DNA of 41,785 bases, taken from assembly GCA_025996815.1 (NCBI GenBank), contig BNTT01000011.1:1-41785 (forward strand). Direction: 5' to 3'. Source of the stretch: Bacteroidia bacterium. Lineage in GTDB: Bacteria; Bacteroidota; Bacteroidia; Bacteroidales; Azobacteroidaceae. Positions 25,803-34,438 of this stretch are shown in pieces; within the stretch, counting starts at the first letter, position 1; every line of letters starts with the position of its first letter. Both the position numbers and the translations under genes were made by a program. Below the pieces are notes generated by a model. It was not told the DNA's origin. It saw only the letters and a list, made by a program, of their open reading frames with translations, and did not search any database.

Positions 25803-27260
25803 ATGCTATTCAACTCTATTGAATTTGGAATATTCCTGCCCATTGTATTCTTGCTGTATTGGGCTATTTCCAAAAATGTGAAGGCGCAAAACGTGTTTTT
25901 GCTGGCTGCAAGTTATTTTTTCTACGGTTGGTGGGATTGGCGTTACCTGTCGCTGGTGTTGCTATGTTCAATCACCAACTATTCGGCAGGTGTATTAATG
26001 ATGAAAACCGATGCACAAAAGCGACGGCGGCTGATTTTGACGGTCTGTTGCTTGGTTTCTTTTGGGGTATTGGGCGTGTTCAAGTATTACGATTTCTTTG
26101 TAACTTCTTTTATAGATGCTTTTAGCCTGCTCGGTATTCACCTGCAAGCGAAGACTTTACATTTAATCCTACCGGTTGGAATCAGTTTTTACACCTTTCA
26201 TACATTGAGTTATACGATTGATGTTTATCGGCGAAAATTTGAGCCAACTAAAGATATTGTCTCATTTTTCCTTTTTGTGAGCATCTTCCCGCTGGCAATG
26301 GCGGGACCGATTGAGCGGGCAACAAATTTGCTGCCACAGATATACCGGCGGCGGACTTTTGATTACGACTTGGCGGTGGACGGGATGCGGCAAATCCTTT
26401 GGGGATTGTTCAAAAAGATGGTCATCGCCGACAATTGCGCCGTGCTTGCCAATGAAATTTTCAATAATTCCGCCAACTATTCGGGGAGTTCGCTACTTTT
26501 GGGAGCGATTTTCTTCACTTTTCAGATTTACGGCGATTTTTCGGGCTATTCGGATATGGCATTAGGAATAGGTAAATTGCTGGGATTCAAGTTTTTGCAA
26601 AACTTTAGATTTCCCTATTTCTCGCGCGACATCGCCGAATTTTGGCGGCGGTGGCATATTTCGCTCAATACTTGGTTTCGCGATTATTTGTACATTCCGC
26701 TGGGTGGCAGTCGCGGAACAAAGGGACAAGTGGTGCGCAACACATTTATCATCTTCCTTGTGAGCGGCTTCTGGCATGGTGCCAATTGGACATTTGTTTG
26801 TTGGGGAGCATATCATGCGGTGCTGTTTTTGCCGGTTATTTTGTTGGGCAAAAATCGGAAACACACCGATACGGTAGCCGAAGGGAAGCGATTGCCAAGT
26901 CTAAAAGAACTTTTCCAAATAGCAGTCACGTTTGGGTTGGTGGTCTTTGGCTGGATATTGTTTCGGGCAGAAAATATAATTCATGCGTGGCATTATATTT
27001 CGGGGATATTTTCGGCGTCGCTGTTTACAGCACCAACTATTCCTAATATCTCTGGTTTTGAGACAGGCGGAGGCGTAGTGATGTTTTTCTTCATAGCCGT
27101 TCTCCTGTTAGTAGAATGGTTGAACAGGCAAAAACAGCACGGGCTACAGATTGCTCACGTGAAATATCGGGTTGTAAAAGCTTTCATTTATTTCGCGCTC
27201 ATCCTTGCCATTTGGGCTTTTGGTGGACAACAAGAAGCATTTATTTATTTTCAATTTTAA
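25803..27260 (+). CDS. MBOAT family membrane O-acyltransferase (AlgI-like)
   Basis: A polytopic membrane enzyme, 485 residues, that passes acyl (usually acetyl) groups across or at the membrane to a polysaccharide or other surface acceptor. It has about ten hydrophobic segments. The family blocks are present: GPIERATNLLPQI, YGDFSGYSDMALGIGKLLGF, FWRRWHISLNTWFRDYLYIPLGG and the catalytic-histidine region GFWHGANWTFVCWG. The next gene, six bases on, encodes an SGNH-type partner, the usual two-gene arrangement for extracytoplasmic O-acetylation. Expression is probably governed by the slippery leader upstream. The acceptor is unknown; no polysaccharide cluster is visible nearby. Confidence 0.93.
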   Translation: MLFNSIEFGIFLPIVFLLYWAISKNVKAQNVFLLAASYFFYGWWDWRYLSLVLLCSITNYSAGVLMMKTDAQKRRRLILTVCCLVSFGVLGVFKYYDFFVTSFIDAFSLLGIHLQAKTLHLILPVGISFYTFHTLSYTIDVYRRKFEPTKDIVSFFLFVSIFPLAMAGPIERATNLLPQIYRRRTFDYDLAVDGMRQILWGLFKKMVIADNCAVLANEIFNNSANYSGSSLLLGAIFFTFQIYGDFSGYSDMALGIGKLLGFKFLQNFRFPYFSRDIAEFWRRWHISLNTWFRDYLYIPLGGSRGTKGQVVRNTFIIFLVSGFWHGANWTFVCWGAYHAVLFLPVILLGKNRKHTDTVAEGKRLPSLKELFQIAVTFGLVVFGWILFRAENIIHAWHYISGIFSASLFTAPTIPNISGFETGGGVVMFFFIAVLLLVEWLNRQKQHGLQIAHVKYRVVKAFIYFALILAIWAFGGQQEAFIYFQF

Positions 27261-27265
27261 CAATC

Positions 27266-28279
27266 ATGAAGAAATTTTTAATAACATTATCAGTTTACAT
27301 AGTGCTATTGATAGCAGGTGCGTTTATGTTAGATTTGCCCATAGAAAAAGGGATAAGGAAAATTGAAACAGGCGGATTTCAGGTGTGGAATGCTCTATTT
27401 GACTCAAAAATAAGTTCTGAGGTGATTATTTCCGGAAGCTCAAGAGCAGCAACTCACATCAGTCCCCAAATTTTGGATAGCGTATTGCATATTAATTCGT
27501 ATAATTTAGGAATGATCGGACATCCCTATCCTATGCAGCAGGTAAGATTCAAACTGTTTGAAAAGTACAACCAAAAGCCGAAATTAGTTATACAAAATGT
27601 TGAATGTGGTACATTTTTTCGTCCGGAGAGGCTGGCCGATAAAGGAACCTTTGTAGCATATATACACGAAGATTTAATCGGAGAAGAATTAACAAAAAGG
27701 GGCATGACCAAAGCCGCATTGAATATTCCGTCATTAAGATATCATGGAGAACCCCGAGTAATATTGAGAGGTCTTTTGGTAGAATTTCTAAATTGGACAC
27801 CCGGTGGCACTGTCAGCTATAAAGGTTATGAGGGCTACAATAGGGATTGGGATGGCTCCAAATTGGACAAAATATTATCAGGGGACAGCATTGTGGCTAA
27901 ACGGGAGCCGGAATTAGTTGAATTATTTGATTCATATTTAGGCTATTGCAAAGAAAATGGCATTCAAGTGATATTGGTGTATACTCCCCAATATATTAAA
28001 GCAACAGAATTTACAAAAAATTGGGATGGCGAAATGCAACTATTCCGTGATTTTGCAGAAAAGTATGACATCCCCTTTCTGGACTATACCCACGACCCTA
28101 TCTGCAACGACACAACCTATTTTTTTGATTCGATGCACTTAAACAAAAAAGGAGCGGAATTATTCACTTTGAAATTAGCCAACGACATCAAGGCGCAAAA
28201 TTTGTATAAGTCGGGGGATTGCGGGGTCAAGCCCGCAACAGGGCAACCGCATCAAATTTTAAGAATTTTTTTCAAATAG
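27266..28279 (+). CDS. Membrane-anchored SGNH-hydrolase-like partner of MBOAT
   Basis: A 337-residue protein with one N-terminal membrane segment (about 3-22) and an extracytoplasmic domain. It has the serine block SGSSRAATH (57-64) and a C-terminal D288-x2-H291 (FFDSMHLNKKG), the usual SGNH catalytic pattern. Such proteins complete acetyl transfer delivered by MBOAT. ATG 27266 is chosen because it gives the membrane anchor; the frame is open further upstream inside the MBOAT gene. The last 20 or so residues (from SGDCG) are encoded by a palindromic repeat and by the antisense of an ISAs1 remnant, so the natural C terminus has been replaced. Confidence 0.85.
   Translation: MKKFLITLSVYIVLLIAGAFMLDLPIEKGIRKIETGGFQVWNALFDSKISSEVIISGSSRAATHISPQILDSVLHINSYNLGMIGHPYPMQQVRFKLFEKYNQKPKLVIQNVECGTFFRPERLADKGTFVAYIHEDLIGEELTKRGMTKAALNIPSLRYHGEPRVILRGLLVEFLNWTPGGTVSYKGYEGYNRDWDGSKLDKILSGDSIVAKREPELVELFDSYLGYCKENGIQVILVYTPQYIKATEFTKNWDGEMQLFRDFAEKYDIPFLDYTHDPICNDTTYFFDSMHLNKKGAELFTLKLANDIKAQNLYKSGDCGVKPATGQPHQILRIFFK
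28218..28239. repeat. Intragenic palindromic element at the SGNH gene end
   Basis: ATTGCGGGG-TCAAG-CCCGCAAC, one base longer than the other copies. It encodes the GDCGVKPAT part of the C-terminal tail. Confidence 0.7.
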
Positions 28280-28464
28280 CCAATATCCAAGGCAGCCTTA
28301 TACTGTCTTTTTTTCAAACTATGCCTATCTTCGATGTCAGTGAGAATTTGCAAGGCAAATTTACGCACGGTAGATAGATTCTGGGGCGCATATCCCGTTC
28401 TTGCCCGACAAGCATCTTCCTTGAAAGTTACATCCAAATGCCAGTGTAAGTGATTCTCAACGCA
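28252..28464 (-). pseudogene. ISAs1-family transposase C-terminal remnant
   Basis: The minus-strand frame reads VENHLHWHLDVTFKEDACRAR, then APQNLSTVRKFALQIL and LKKRQYKAALDIGYLKKIL, which is the characteristic C-terminal end of ISAs1/H-repeat transposases. Only about 70 codons remain, and a stop (28465-28467) interrupts the frame upstream. The 3' end overlaps the SGNH gene by 28 bases on the opposite strand. The break coincides with a 14-bp inverted repeat (28457-28470 and 28572-28585). Confidence 0.8.
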
Positions 28465-28585
28465 TTAAAATATGGTCAGGAGTCTACACAATTTAAGCCC
28501 GTATGTTACGCCGGAAGGTGTTAAATTTTGATAACCCCATATAGGGTAGATTAAAGTACCTTATGGTCTATTTTTAATGCGTTGA
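28457..28585. repeat. 14-bp inverted repeat pair bordering the IS remnant
   Basis: TCAACGCATTAAAA at 28457-28470 and its exact complement at 28572-28585 enclose about 100 bases without a gene. It may mark the ends of a small element that cut the transposase gene, or a deletion junction. Confidence 0.5.
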
Positions 28586-28606
28586 CCCTAAAAAAATTGG
28601 AAATTA

Positions 28607-28638
28607 TTTTGAAAAACAAATAATTTGTATTATCTTTG
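28607..28638 (+). promoter_or_regulatory. Promoter of the Clp-type unfoldase gene
   Basis: TTTTG at 28607-28611 and TATCTTTG at 28631-28638 with 19 bases between; the start codon follows 31 bases later. Confidence 0.65.
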
Positions 28639-28669
28639 CGCTTTATTTGAAACAAAACAGTGTAAATTT

Positions 28670-30889
28670 ATGGAACTTTTGAATTTAAATGAGTCTGTTC
28701 AAACGGCAACTCATATCGCCCAAGCCTTTGCGAAGGAGTGCAACAATGCGACGTATGCTGCGGAGCATTTGCTCAAATCATTGCTACACAAAGAAATAGG
28801 GCTGCGTCCTTTTCTTTTGAAGATGGGGAAAGATTTGGCGTATCTGGAAGAGTGGGCGGATTTGCGTATCGACGAACTGCCCAAAGTAACGATTTTTTCG
28901 GAAATTGTGCCCGATGAACGTCTGACGGCGGTTTTTGAGGCGGCGGATAATGTCCGTTTGCAATTGGGACTGCTGGAAATCAACCCGATTTGTGTGCTTG
29001 CAGCCCTTGTGAAGCCGCAAGTTGCCTTTTCTGCCAACCAACTGAAATCGCTGCCGCTACGCGAAAAGGAAATTTTGGAGGCGGTTTTATCAGACCCCGA
29101 CGGAAATACGGCGCACAATGCGGTGCACAATGCCCCAACAGCCTGTCATTGCGGGCTTGACCCGCAATCCCCTCAATCTAAGCACGACATCGTGGGGCGC
29201 GACACGGAAATGCGCCTGATGATGGAAATTTTGGGACGCTACGACAAGCCTAATGTGCTGATTATCGGCGATTCAGGTGTTGGCAAAACGGCATTGGTCG
29301 CCGGCTTGATTCGCCAAATTTCCGAAGCGGAGGCACCCTCCTACCTGAAAGGCACCGTTTTTCACACACTGGATTTGACGGAATTGGTGGCGGGCACCAC
29401 CTACAAGGGCGAGGCGGAAGACCGTCTGAAAAAACTGCTCAAAGAACTCCAAACGCTTGACAAGGCGATTGTGTTTGTCGATGAAATTCACCAACTGTTC
29501 GACCCCAAAGGCGGGCATTCCGGCGTTGTCAATCTGCTGAAATCGCAACTCGCCAAAGGCAATCTGACGCTGATTGCCGCCACCACGACCGACGAATACC
29601 GCAAATGGCTTGAGCCTGACCACACTTTCGCCCGCCGCTTTGAAGTGCTGCCACTCGCCGAGCCGGACGCCGCCACGGCAACGACGATGGTGCGCGCGGC
29701 ACTCCCCAATCTGGTGCAATTTCACGGTTTGGATGTCTCCAACGAGGCTGTTGAGGAGAGCGTGCGCCTCGCCAAACGCTACATCAAAGACCGCCGACTG
29801 CCCGATTCCGCCATTGATTTGCTCGACCGCACGCTCTCTGCCACCAAAATGCTCAACGAAACAGGCGCGTCGTGCCGTGCAAAGCAAGATACCCCCTCCC
29901 TGTTGCAAATCACTCCCACCGAAATCGCCGCCACCATCGCCCGAAAAACCGGCATCCCCATCGGCAAAGTGCAGGAACAGGAAAAAGAACGCCTGCTGGC
30001 GATTGAAGACGTCCTGCGGCGGCGGGTGGTGGGGCAAGACACCGCCCTGAAAGCCCTCTCAGACGCTATCCTTGAATCGCGCAGCGGGATGAATAGGGTA
30101 GGGCAGCCCATCGGCTCGTTTTTCTTCCTGGGACCCACAGGCACCGGCAAAACGGAATTGGCAAAATCGCTGGCTGAGGCACTTTTCGGCGATGAAAAGG
30201 CGATGATTCGCTTCGATATGTCGGAGTTTAAAGAGGAGCATTCGGCGGCGTTGCTCTACGGTGCGCCTCCGGGCTATGTGGGCTACGAGGAGGGCGGATT
30301 GCTGGTAAACAAAATCCGCCAACAGCCCTATTCGGTGGTGCTTTTCGACGAAATTGAAAAGGCGCACGCCTCCGTTTACGACATTTTCCTGCAAATTATG
30401 GACGAGGGCAAACTGCACGACCGCCTTGGCAAGGAGGGCGATTTTTCCAACGCCATCGTGATTTTCACGTCCAACGTGGGCGCAGAATGGCTTGACCAGC
30501 ATTTCCGTCCCGAATTTTTAGCCCGCCTCACCGAAATTGTGCCCTTTCAGCCCATCAACGACGAGATGCTACTCCGTATTTTTGACATTCAACTGCGCAG
30601 CCTCCACGAAGCCCTCCACAAGCAAGGCATCACGCTGACCATCGGCGAAGAAACGCGCGACAGGCTCGCCCACCGCGGATTTACGCCCAAATATGGCGCA
30701 CGACAAATTGCCGGCACCATCCGCAACGAACTCCGCCGCCCCATTTCGCGCCTGTTGGTCAAGGACGAACTGCAAGCGGGGCACACGCTGACGATTTCGC
30801 ACGACATCAACGGCGAACTTGTCCGCGAAATATCTCAATCCAATGCTTTCTCCACCTCCTCAAGCGAAAAACCCTTGCCACAAGCGTAG
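28670..30889 (+). CDS. Clp-type double AAA+ unfoldase, ClpA-like but without ClpP-binding loop
   Basis: An ATP-driven protein unfoldase of 739 residues: Clp N domain (about 1-140), first AAA+ (Walker A GDSGVGKT from G200; VFVDEIHQLF), second AAA+ (Walker A GPTGTGKT from G488; VVLFDEIEKAH), and a C-terminal D2-small domain. It lacks the long coiled middle domain of ClpB. After the second sensor (FTSNVG) only about six residues separate it from FRPEFLARL, so the loop that carries the IGL/IGF tripeptide for docking ClpP in ClpA and ClpX is absent. A ClpP-independent disaggregase, or a TssH/ClpV relative, are both open. A palindromic repeat lies in the linker between N domain and D1 (residues 159-167). 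ATG 28670 follows the promoter; an upstream frame start is inside it. Confidence 0.85.
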   Translation: MELLNLNESVQTATHIAQAFAKECNNATYAAEHLLKSLLHKEIGLRPFLLKMGKDLAYLEEWADLRIDELPKVTIFSEIVPDERLTAVFEAADNVRLQLGLLEINPICVLAALVKPQVAFSANQLKSLPLREKEILEAVLSDPDGNTAHNAVHNAPTACHCGLDPQSPQSKHDIVGRDTEMRLMMEILGRYDKPNVLIIGDSGVGKTALVAGLIRQISEAEAPSYLKGTVFHTLDLTELVAGTTYKGEAEDRLKKLLKELQTLDKAIVFVDEIHQLFDPKGGHSGVVNLLKSQLAKGNLTLIAATTTDEYRKWLEPDHTFARRFEVLPLAEPDAATATTMVRAALPNLVQFHGLDVSNEAVEESVRLAKRYIKDRRLPDSAIDLLDRTLSATKMLNETGASCRAKQDTPSLLQITPTEIAATIARKTGIPIGKVQEQEKERLLAIEDVLRRRVVGQDTALKALSDAILESRSGMNRVGQPIGSFFFLGPTGTGKTELAKSLAEALFGDEKAMIRFDMSEFKEEHSAALLYGAPPGYVGYEEGGLLVNKIRQQPYSVVLFDEIEKAHASVYDIFLQIMDEGKLHDRLGKEGDFSNAIVIFTSNVGAEWLDQHFRPEFLARLTEIVPFQPINDEMLLRIFDIQLRSLHEALHKQGITLTIGEETRDRLAHRGFTPKYGARQIAGTIRNELRRPISRLLVKDELQAGHTLTISHDINGELVREISQSNAFSTSSSEKPLPQA
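29148..29168. repeat. Intragenic palindromic element in clp gene
   Basis: ATTGCGGG-CTTGA-CCCGCAAT, the reverse orientation relative to the rsmE and recG copies. In frame, it encodes CHCGLDPQS in the linker between the N domain and first AAA+ domain. Confidence 0.8.
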
Positions 30890-31308
30890 CGCATAAGTTT
30901 CAGGCGGATTTCGTAGTCGCTTTTGCCCTGCACGGTTTTGCGCTTGGCGGCTAAGAGTTGGCGCAACTGCGGGAGGGTGTCGTCGGGGGTGAGGCGACTG
31001 AGGGCTTCGCGAATGAGGTGGTCGGGAAGTTGCTTTTTCTTCAATTCGTAGCGGATTTTGTGCAGCCCCCAGTGGCTGTAGCGCGATTTGTCGTGCACGA
31101 AGGCGGCGCAAAAACGGGCTTCGTCCACAAACTTTTCTTTTTGCAGGTGCGCGAGCAGTTTGTTGCGGTCGGCGGCGGGCAATTCATATACGTCCATCTT
31201 TTTTCGTATGTCGCTCACACACTGCTCTTTACGGCTACATTGTGCCGCCAAACGATGCAATGCCTGTTCGTAAGTGATTGTTTTTCGGGGTTTTACTGAT
31301 TTTTCCAT
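30835..31308 (-). CDS. recX: RecX family regulatory protein
   Basis: RecX binds RecA and modulates filament growth. It has 157 residues, about the family length, built of three-helix repeats: ALHRLAAQCSRKEQCVSDIRKKM, then FVDEARFCAAFVHDKSRYSHWGLHKIRYELKKK, and a C-terminal repeat. The 3' end overlaps the convergent unfoldase gene by 55 bases. The 5' end overlaps prmC by 16 bases, so recX is translated from the prmC transcript. Confidence 0.88.
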   Translation of the reverse strand: MEKSVKPRKTITYEQALHRLAAQCSRKEQCVSDIRKKMDVYELPAADRNKLLAHLQKEKFVDEARFCAAFVHDKSRYSHWGLHKIRYELKKKQLPDHLIREALSRLTPDDTLPQLRQLLAAKRKTVQGKSDYEIRLKLMRYACGKGFSLEEVEKALD

Positions 31309-32174
31309 TCGGCTTGAATAAAACGTTCTTTTTTTGAAATATCTTGAATGATTTTGACCTCCGCATAGCCCTTTTGGTGCAGCAGAGCGGCGATTTCTTG
31401 TCCAAAACGCGCATTGATTTCAAAGAACAATTGCCCGCGGGGGCGCAACATCTTGCACCCCATCGCCGCAATGCGCTCATAAAACAGAAGTGGCTCATTT
31501 TCAGGCACAAACAATGCCCCATGCGGCTCATAATCCAATACATTGGGGTGCATTTCCGTCCTTTCCGACGGCACGATGTAGGGCGGATTACTCACGATAA
31601 GGTCAAAGGTGGCGGGCGAAGGGTGTGGGGTGAAGGGTGAAAGGTGCGAGGTGATGGGTGCGGGGGATAAAATGTCGTGTTGAAAAAAATGCACGTTTAC
31701 CCGATTGTCGGCAGCATTTTTGCGTGCAATTTCCAACGCTTTTGGAGAAATATCCAGCGCATACACCTCTGTATCAGGCAAATGCTTCGCCAACGCAATC
31801 GCAATGCAGCCCGACCCCGTCCCAATATCCAGCAAACACCCCCGCACCCCGCACCCGCGAAGTATCAAATCCACCAATTCCTCCGTTTCAGGGCGCGGAA
31901 TAAGCACATTTTCATCGACCGCCAACCGCAAGCCGTAAAATTCCGTTTCGCCCAATACATATTGGAGCGGACGATTTTTCTTCAATTCGGCAACAATCTT
32001 TTTGACAGCATCCGCTTGATTTTCAGACAATTGCATATCCTTGTCGCGCAGCAGAGCGTGCCTGTCTTTTTGGCACACCGATTGCAGCACGAGGTAGCCG
32101 AGCGCATCCACCTCCTGCGGGGGTAACGCCCCTACGGACAACTCTTCCCTGATATATTGCAACATTTGCCTCAT
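31293..32174 (-). CDS. prmC: Peptide chain release factor N5-glutamine methyltransferase
   Basis: PrmC methylates the glutamine of the GGQ motif in release factors RF1 and RF2. The 293 residues have an N-terminal helical domain, SAM-binding LLDIGTGSGCIAIALA, and the substrate motif NPPY (VSNPPYIVPSE). Between the ALDIS region and NPPY there is an unusual Ser/Pro/His-rich insert (ITSHLSPFTPHPSP) encoded by a 7-bp periodic repeat. A promoter TAACTTTG at 32187-32180 on the minus strand puts the transcript start within a base or two of the ATG, suggesting a leaderless message. It forms an operon with recX. Confidence 0.92.
   Translation of the reverse strand: MRQMLQYIREELSVGALPPQEVDALGYLVLQSVCQKDRHALLRDKDMQLSENQADAVKKIVAELKKNRPLQYVLGETEFYGLRLAVDENVLIPRPETEELVDLILRGCGVRGCLLDIGTGSGCIAIALAKHLPDTEVYALDISPKALEIARKNAADNRVNVHFFQHDILSPAPITSHLSPFTPHPSPATFDLIVSNPPYIVPSERTEMHPNVLDYEPHGALFVPENEPLLFYERIAAMGCKMLRPRGQLFFEINARFGQEIAALLHQKGYAEVKIIQDISKKERFIQAEWKNQ
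31622..31663. repeat. Heptamer tandem repeat (GGTGNNN x6) inside prmC
   Basis: GGTG occurs at 31622, 31629, 31636, 31643, 31650 and 31657 with exact 7-base spacing and variable triplets between. Six units are 42 bases, so the frame is kept. Degenerate heptamer arrays of this type are known as dispersed repeats in several bacterial groups. Confidence 0.8.
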
Positions 32175-32179
32175 GGGGG

Positions 32180-32187
32180 CAAAGTTA
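32180..32187 (-). promoter_or_regulatory. Promoter -7 element of prmC, leaderless arrangement
   Basis: TAACTTTG on the minus strand ending only five bases before the ATG codon (32174-32172). Confidence 0.5.
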
Positions 32188-32216
32188 GTGAAAATTTTAA
32201 ACTTTTTGCAAAAATA

Positions 32217-32248
32217 TTTTGCAGATAAAAAAATAACTCTTACCTTTG
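32217..32248 (+). promoter_or_regulatory. Promoter of the CA-repeat leader and methyltransferase
   Basis: TTTTG at 32217-32221 and TACCTTTG at 32241-32248, 19 bases apart. The transcript would carry a leader of about 265 nt. Confidence 0.65.
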
Positions 32249-32269
32249 TCGCCGAAAAAGAAAAATATT

Positions 32270-32515
<246 letters not shown>

Positions 32516-32520
32516 ATAAG

Positions 32521-33255
32521 ATGGAACATTATCACACTGAATTTTCAGAGGAACAATACGACACCATTCTTCCTGTCGGCGTTGAAAACCATTATTGGGT
32601 AAAAGCCAGAAACAGAATTATTGCACGAACTATTGCAAAATGCAAAGGCACAGGCACAGGCAAAATTCTTGAAATAGGTTGCGGTGCGGGGCTCGTTATG
32701 GATTATCTTCGCAAGCAAAATTTAGATTGTATTGGTGTCGATTTGGCAGACGTGGTTACATTACCATCTGTTGCCGACCGCATTTATGTCAATAAGGATG
32801 TAAAGGATTTGCCGGCAGACATTTGCAACGCCATAGATACGATTTTGCTCTTGGATGTAATCGAACATTTGCCCGACCCAGACCAATTTATGCAGCAACT
32901 GAAAGGGCAATTTCCGCATTTGAAGGCAATAATCATCACTGTTCCTGCCTGTCCGGAATTATTTTCCAATTACGATGAATTTGCCGGACACTTTCGCAGA
33001 TACGATGCCGCGATGATGAAAATTCATGCAAATAATTTAGGCGTTCGGCACTATTCTTGTTCTTACTTTTTCCATACCTTGTACTTACCTGCCAGACTTA
33101 CGTTGCGGTTTGCAGGGAAACGAAAATTTATGACCGCCCCCAAAGGATTGATGAAATTTATTCATCAAATCTTAGCCTTTGGGTTTTATCTTGACTATCT
33201 CGTTTTCCCCGGCAAGTGGAAGGGGACGTCACTTATTGCTCGTTGTAACTTATAA
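32521..33255 (+). CDS. Class I SAM-dependent methyltransferase
   Basis: A 244-residue cytoplasmic methyltransferase. The SAM-binding motif I is EIGCGAGLVMDYL, the acidic ribose-binding residue is in IGVDLAD, and motif IV is TILLLDVIEHLPDPDQF. The C-terminal part (LPARLTLRF, FGFYLDYLVF) is hydrophobic and could touch the membrane. This type often sits in polysaccharide or lipid modification clusters, but the substrate cannot be read here. It is preceded by the slippery CA-repeat leader, which points to a variable surface structure as target (inference). The rsmE gene follows with its own promoter. Confidence 0.85.
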   Translation: MEHYHTEFSEEQYDTILPVGVENHYWVKARNRIIARTIAKCKGTGTGKILEIGCGAGLVMDYLRKQNLDCIGVDLADVVTLPSVADRIYVNKDVKDLPADICNAIDTILLLDVIEHLPDPDQFMQQLKGQFPHLKAIIITVPACPELFSNYDEFAGHFRRYDAAMMKIHANNLGVRHYSCSYFFHTLYLPARLTLRFAGKRKFMTAPKGLMKFIHQILAFGFYLDYLVFPGKWKGTSLIARCNL

Positions 33256-33264
33256 AAAATTTTG

Positions 33265-33272
33265 TACTTTTG
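33265..33272 (+). promoter_or_regulatory. Promoter -7 element of rsmE, leaderless arrangement
   Basis: TACTTTTG at 33265-33272 with TTG at 33243-33245 (19-base spacing). The ATG follows four bases later, so the message should start at or next to the start codon. Confidence 0.5.
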
Positions 33273-33276
33273 CGCT

Positions 33277-34008
33277 ATGTTTTACGCACCCGACATAGCC
33301 ACCTCACTGGTGCTTCCCGAAGCGGAGGCGCAGCATTGTGTCCGCGTTTTGCGCAAGCAGGCGGGCGAGAATATCGACATTACGGACGGCAAGGGGCATT
33401 TTTATACGGCGGAAATCACGGACGCGCATCCCAAACATTGCGCCGTGAGGATTGTGGAAACGCGCATTCAGCCACCTCTGTGGCACAATCGGGTGGAAAT
33501 CGCCATCGCGCCCACCAAAAATATTGACCGCATCGAATGGTTTGCCGAAAAGGCGACCGAGATTGGCATCGACAAAATCACGCTGCTGAAAACGCACCAC
33601 TCCGAGCGCAGGGACGTGAAAACAGACCGCATCCACAAGATTTTGGTGTCCGCCATGAAGCAATCGCAGAAAGCTACCCTGCCGGAGATTCAGGGGATGA
33701 CTGATTTTAAGCGGTTTGTTGGACAACCGTTTGAGGGACAGAAATATATTGCCCACTGCAATGAGGGGGAAAAACCGCTGTTGAGTACGCTCTACGGGGA
33801 GGGGATTGCGGATCAAGCCCGCAATGACAATGCACTGATTTTGATTGGTCCCGAAGGCGATTTCAGCGAGGAAGAAGTGGCTGAGGCTCTCAAACACGGT
33901 TTTCAAGCCGTTTCCTTAGGCGACAGCCGCCTGCGCACGGAAACTGCCGCCCTCTATGCCCTGCAAACCATCCATATTGTCAATCAACTTTCGGCACAAA
34001 GCCATTGA
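33277..34008 (+). CDS. rsmE: 16S rRNA m3U1498 methyltransferase
   Basis: RsmE methylates U1498 of 16S rRNA using SAM. The 243 residues have an N-terminal PUA-like domain and a C-terminal SPOUT knot with [15 protein letters not shown] and [20 protein letters not shown], the family signature. ATG 33277 gives the usual N terminus (MFYAPDI); the in-frame ORF upstream overlaps the promoter. Residues about 176-184 (GIADQARND) are encoded by the palindromic element and form an extra loop just before the knot strand. The 3' end overlaps convergent coaD by 29 bases. Confidence 0.93.
   Translation: MFYAPDIATSLVLPEAEAQHCVRVLRKQAGENIDITDGKGHFYTAEITDAHPKHCAVRIVETRIQPPLWHNRVEIAIAPTKNIDRIEWFAEKATEIGIDKITLLKTHHSERRDVKTDRIHKILVSAMKQSQKATLPEIQGMTDFKRFVGQPFEGQKYIAHCNEGEKPLLSTLYGEGIADQARNDNALILIGPEGDFSEEEVAEALKHGFQAVSLGDSRLRTETAALYALQTIHIVNQLSAQSH
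33805..33825. repeat. Intragenic palindromic element in rsmE
   Basis: ATTGCGGA-TCAAG-CCCGCAAT, one mismatch in the arms, in frame, encoding IADQARN in the RsmE loop. Confidence 0.8.
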
Positions 34009-34438
34009 CCGACTTGCCGAAACTCAGCAATTCGCGCACGGTGGACGAGCTGACGTGGGATAATGCCGGCTCTGTGAACAGCACCACGGTTTCAATTCCG
34101 GCTATTTGGCGGTTGATGTCGGCAGTGTTTTTCTCATTTTCAAAATCGTTGATGGAGCGAATGCCGCGCAGAATAAAATGCGCACCTGCAGACTTGGCAA
34201 AATCGACCGTCAGCCCCGTGTAGGACTGCACCGAAACGCGCGGATTGTCTTTAAACAGGCGCGTAATCATCTCCACGCGCTGTTCCAGCGAGAAATAGGT
34301 CTGCTTGTTGGGATTGATGCCGATGGCGACCACGATTTCGTCCACCAGCGACAGCCCGCGCTCCACGATGGAGAGATGCCCAATCGTGAAGGGGTCGAAT
34401 GTGCCGGGGAAGATAGCTTTTTTGCTATAATTCAACAT
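33980..34438 (-). CDS. coaD: Phosphopantetheine adenylyltransferase
   Basis: It catalyses the penultimate step of coenzyme A synthesis, joining ATP and 4'-phosphopantetheine. The roughly 152 residues have the nucleotidyltransferase motif [10 protein letters not shown] and the C-terminal [10 protein letters not shown], both diagnostic, plus [14 protein letters not shown] in the middle. ATG 34438 places the family N terminus well; ATG 34447 is three codons earlier. Either start lies within the end of parE (14 or 23 bases of overlap), so the genes are coupled. Confidence 0.93.
   Translation of the reverse strand: MLNYSKKAIFPGTFDPFTIGHLSIVERGLSLVDEIVVAIGINPNKQTYFSLEQRVEMITRLFKDNPRVSVQSYTGLTVDFAKSAGAHFILRGIRSINDFENEKNTADINRQIAGIETVVLFTEPALSHVSSSTVRELLSFGKSVNGFVPKVD

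Noticed and set aside
31622..31663. Regular repeats as a CRISPR array
   Set aside because: The period is 7 bases with 3-base variable parts, too short for repeat-spacer units, and it lies in frame inside prmC. No cas gene is present.
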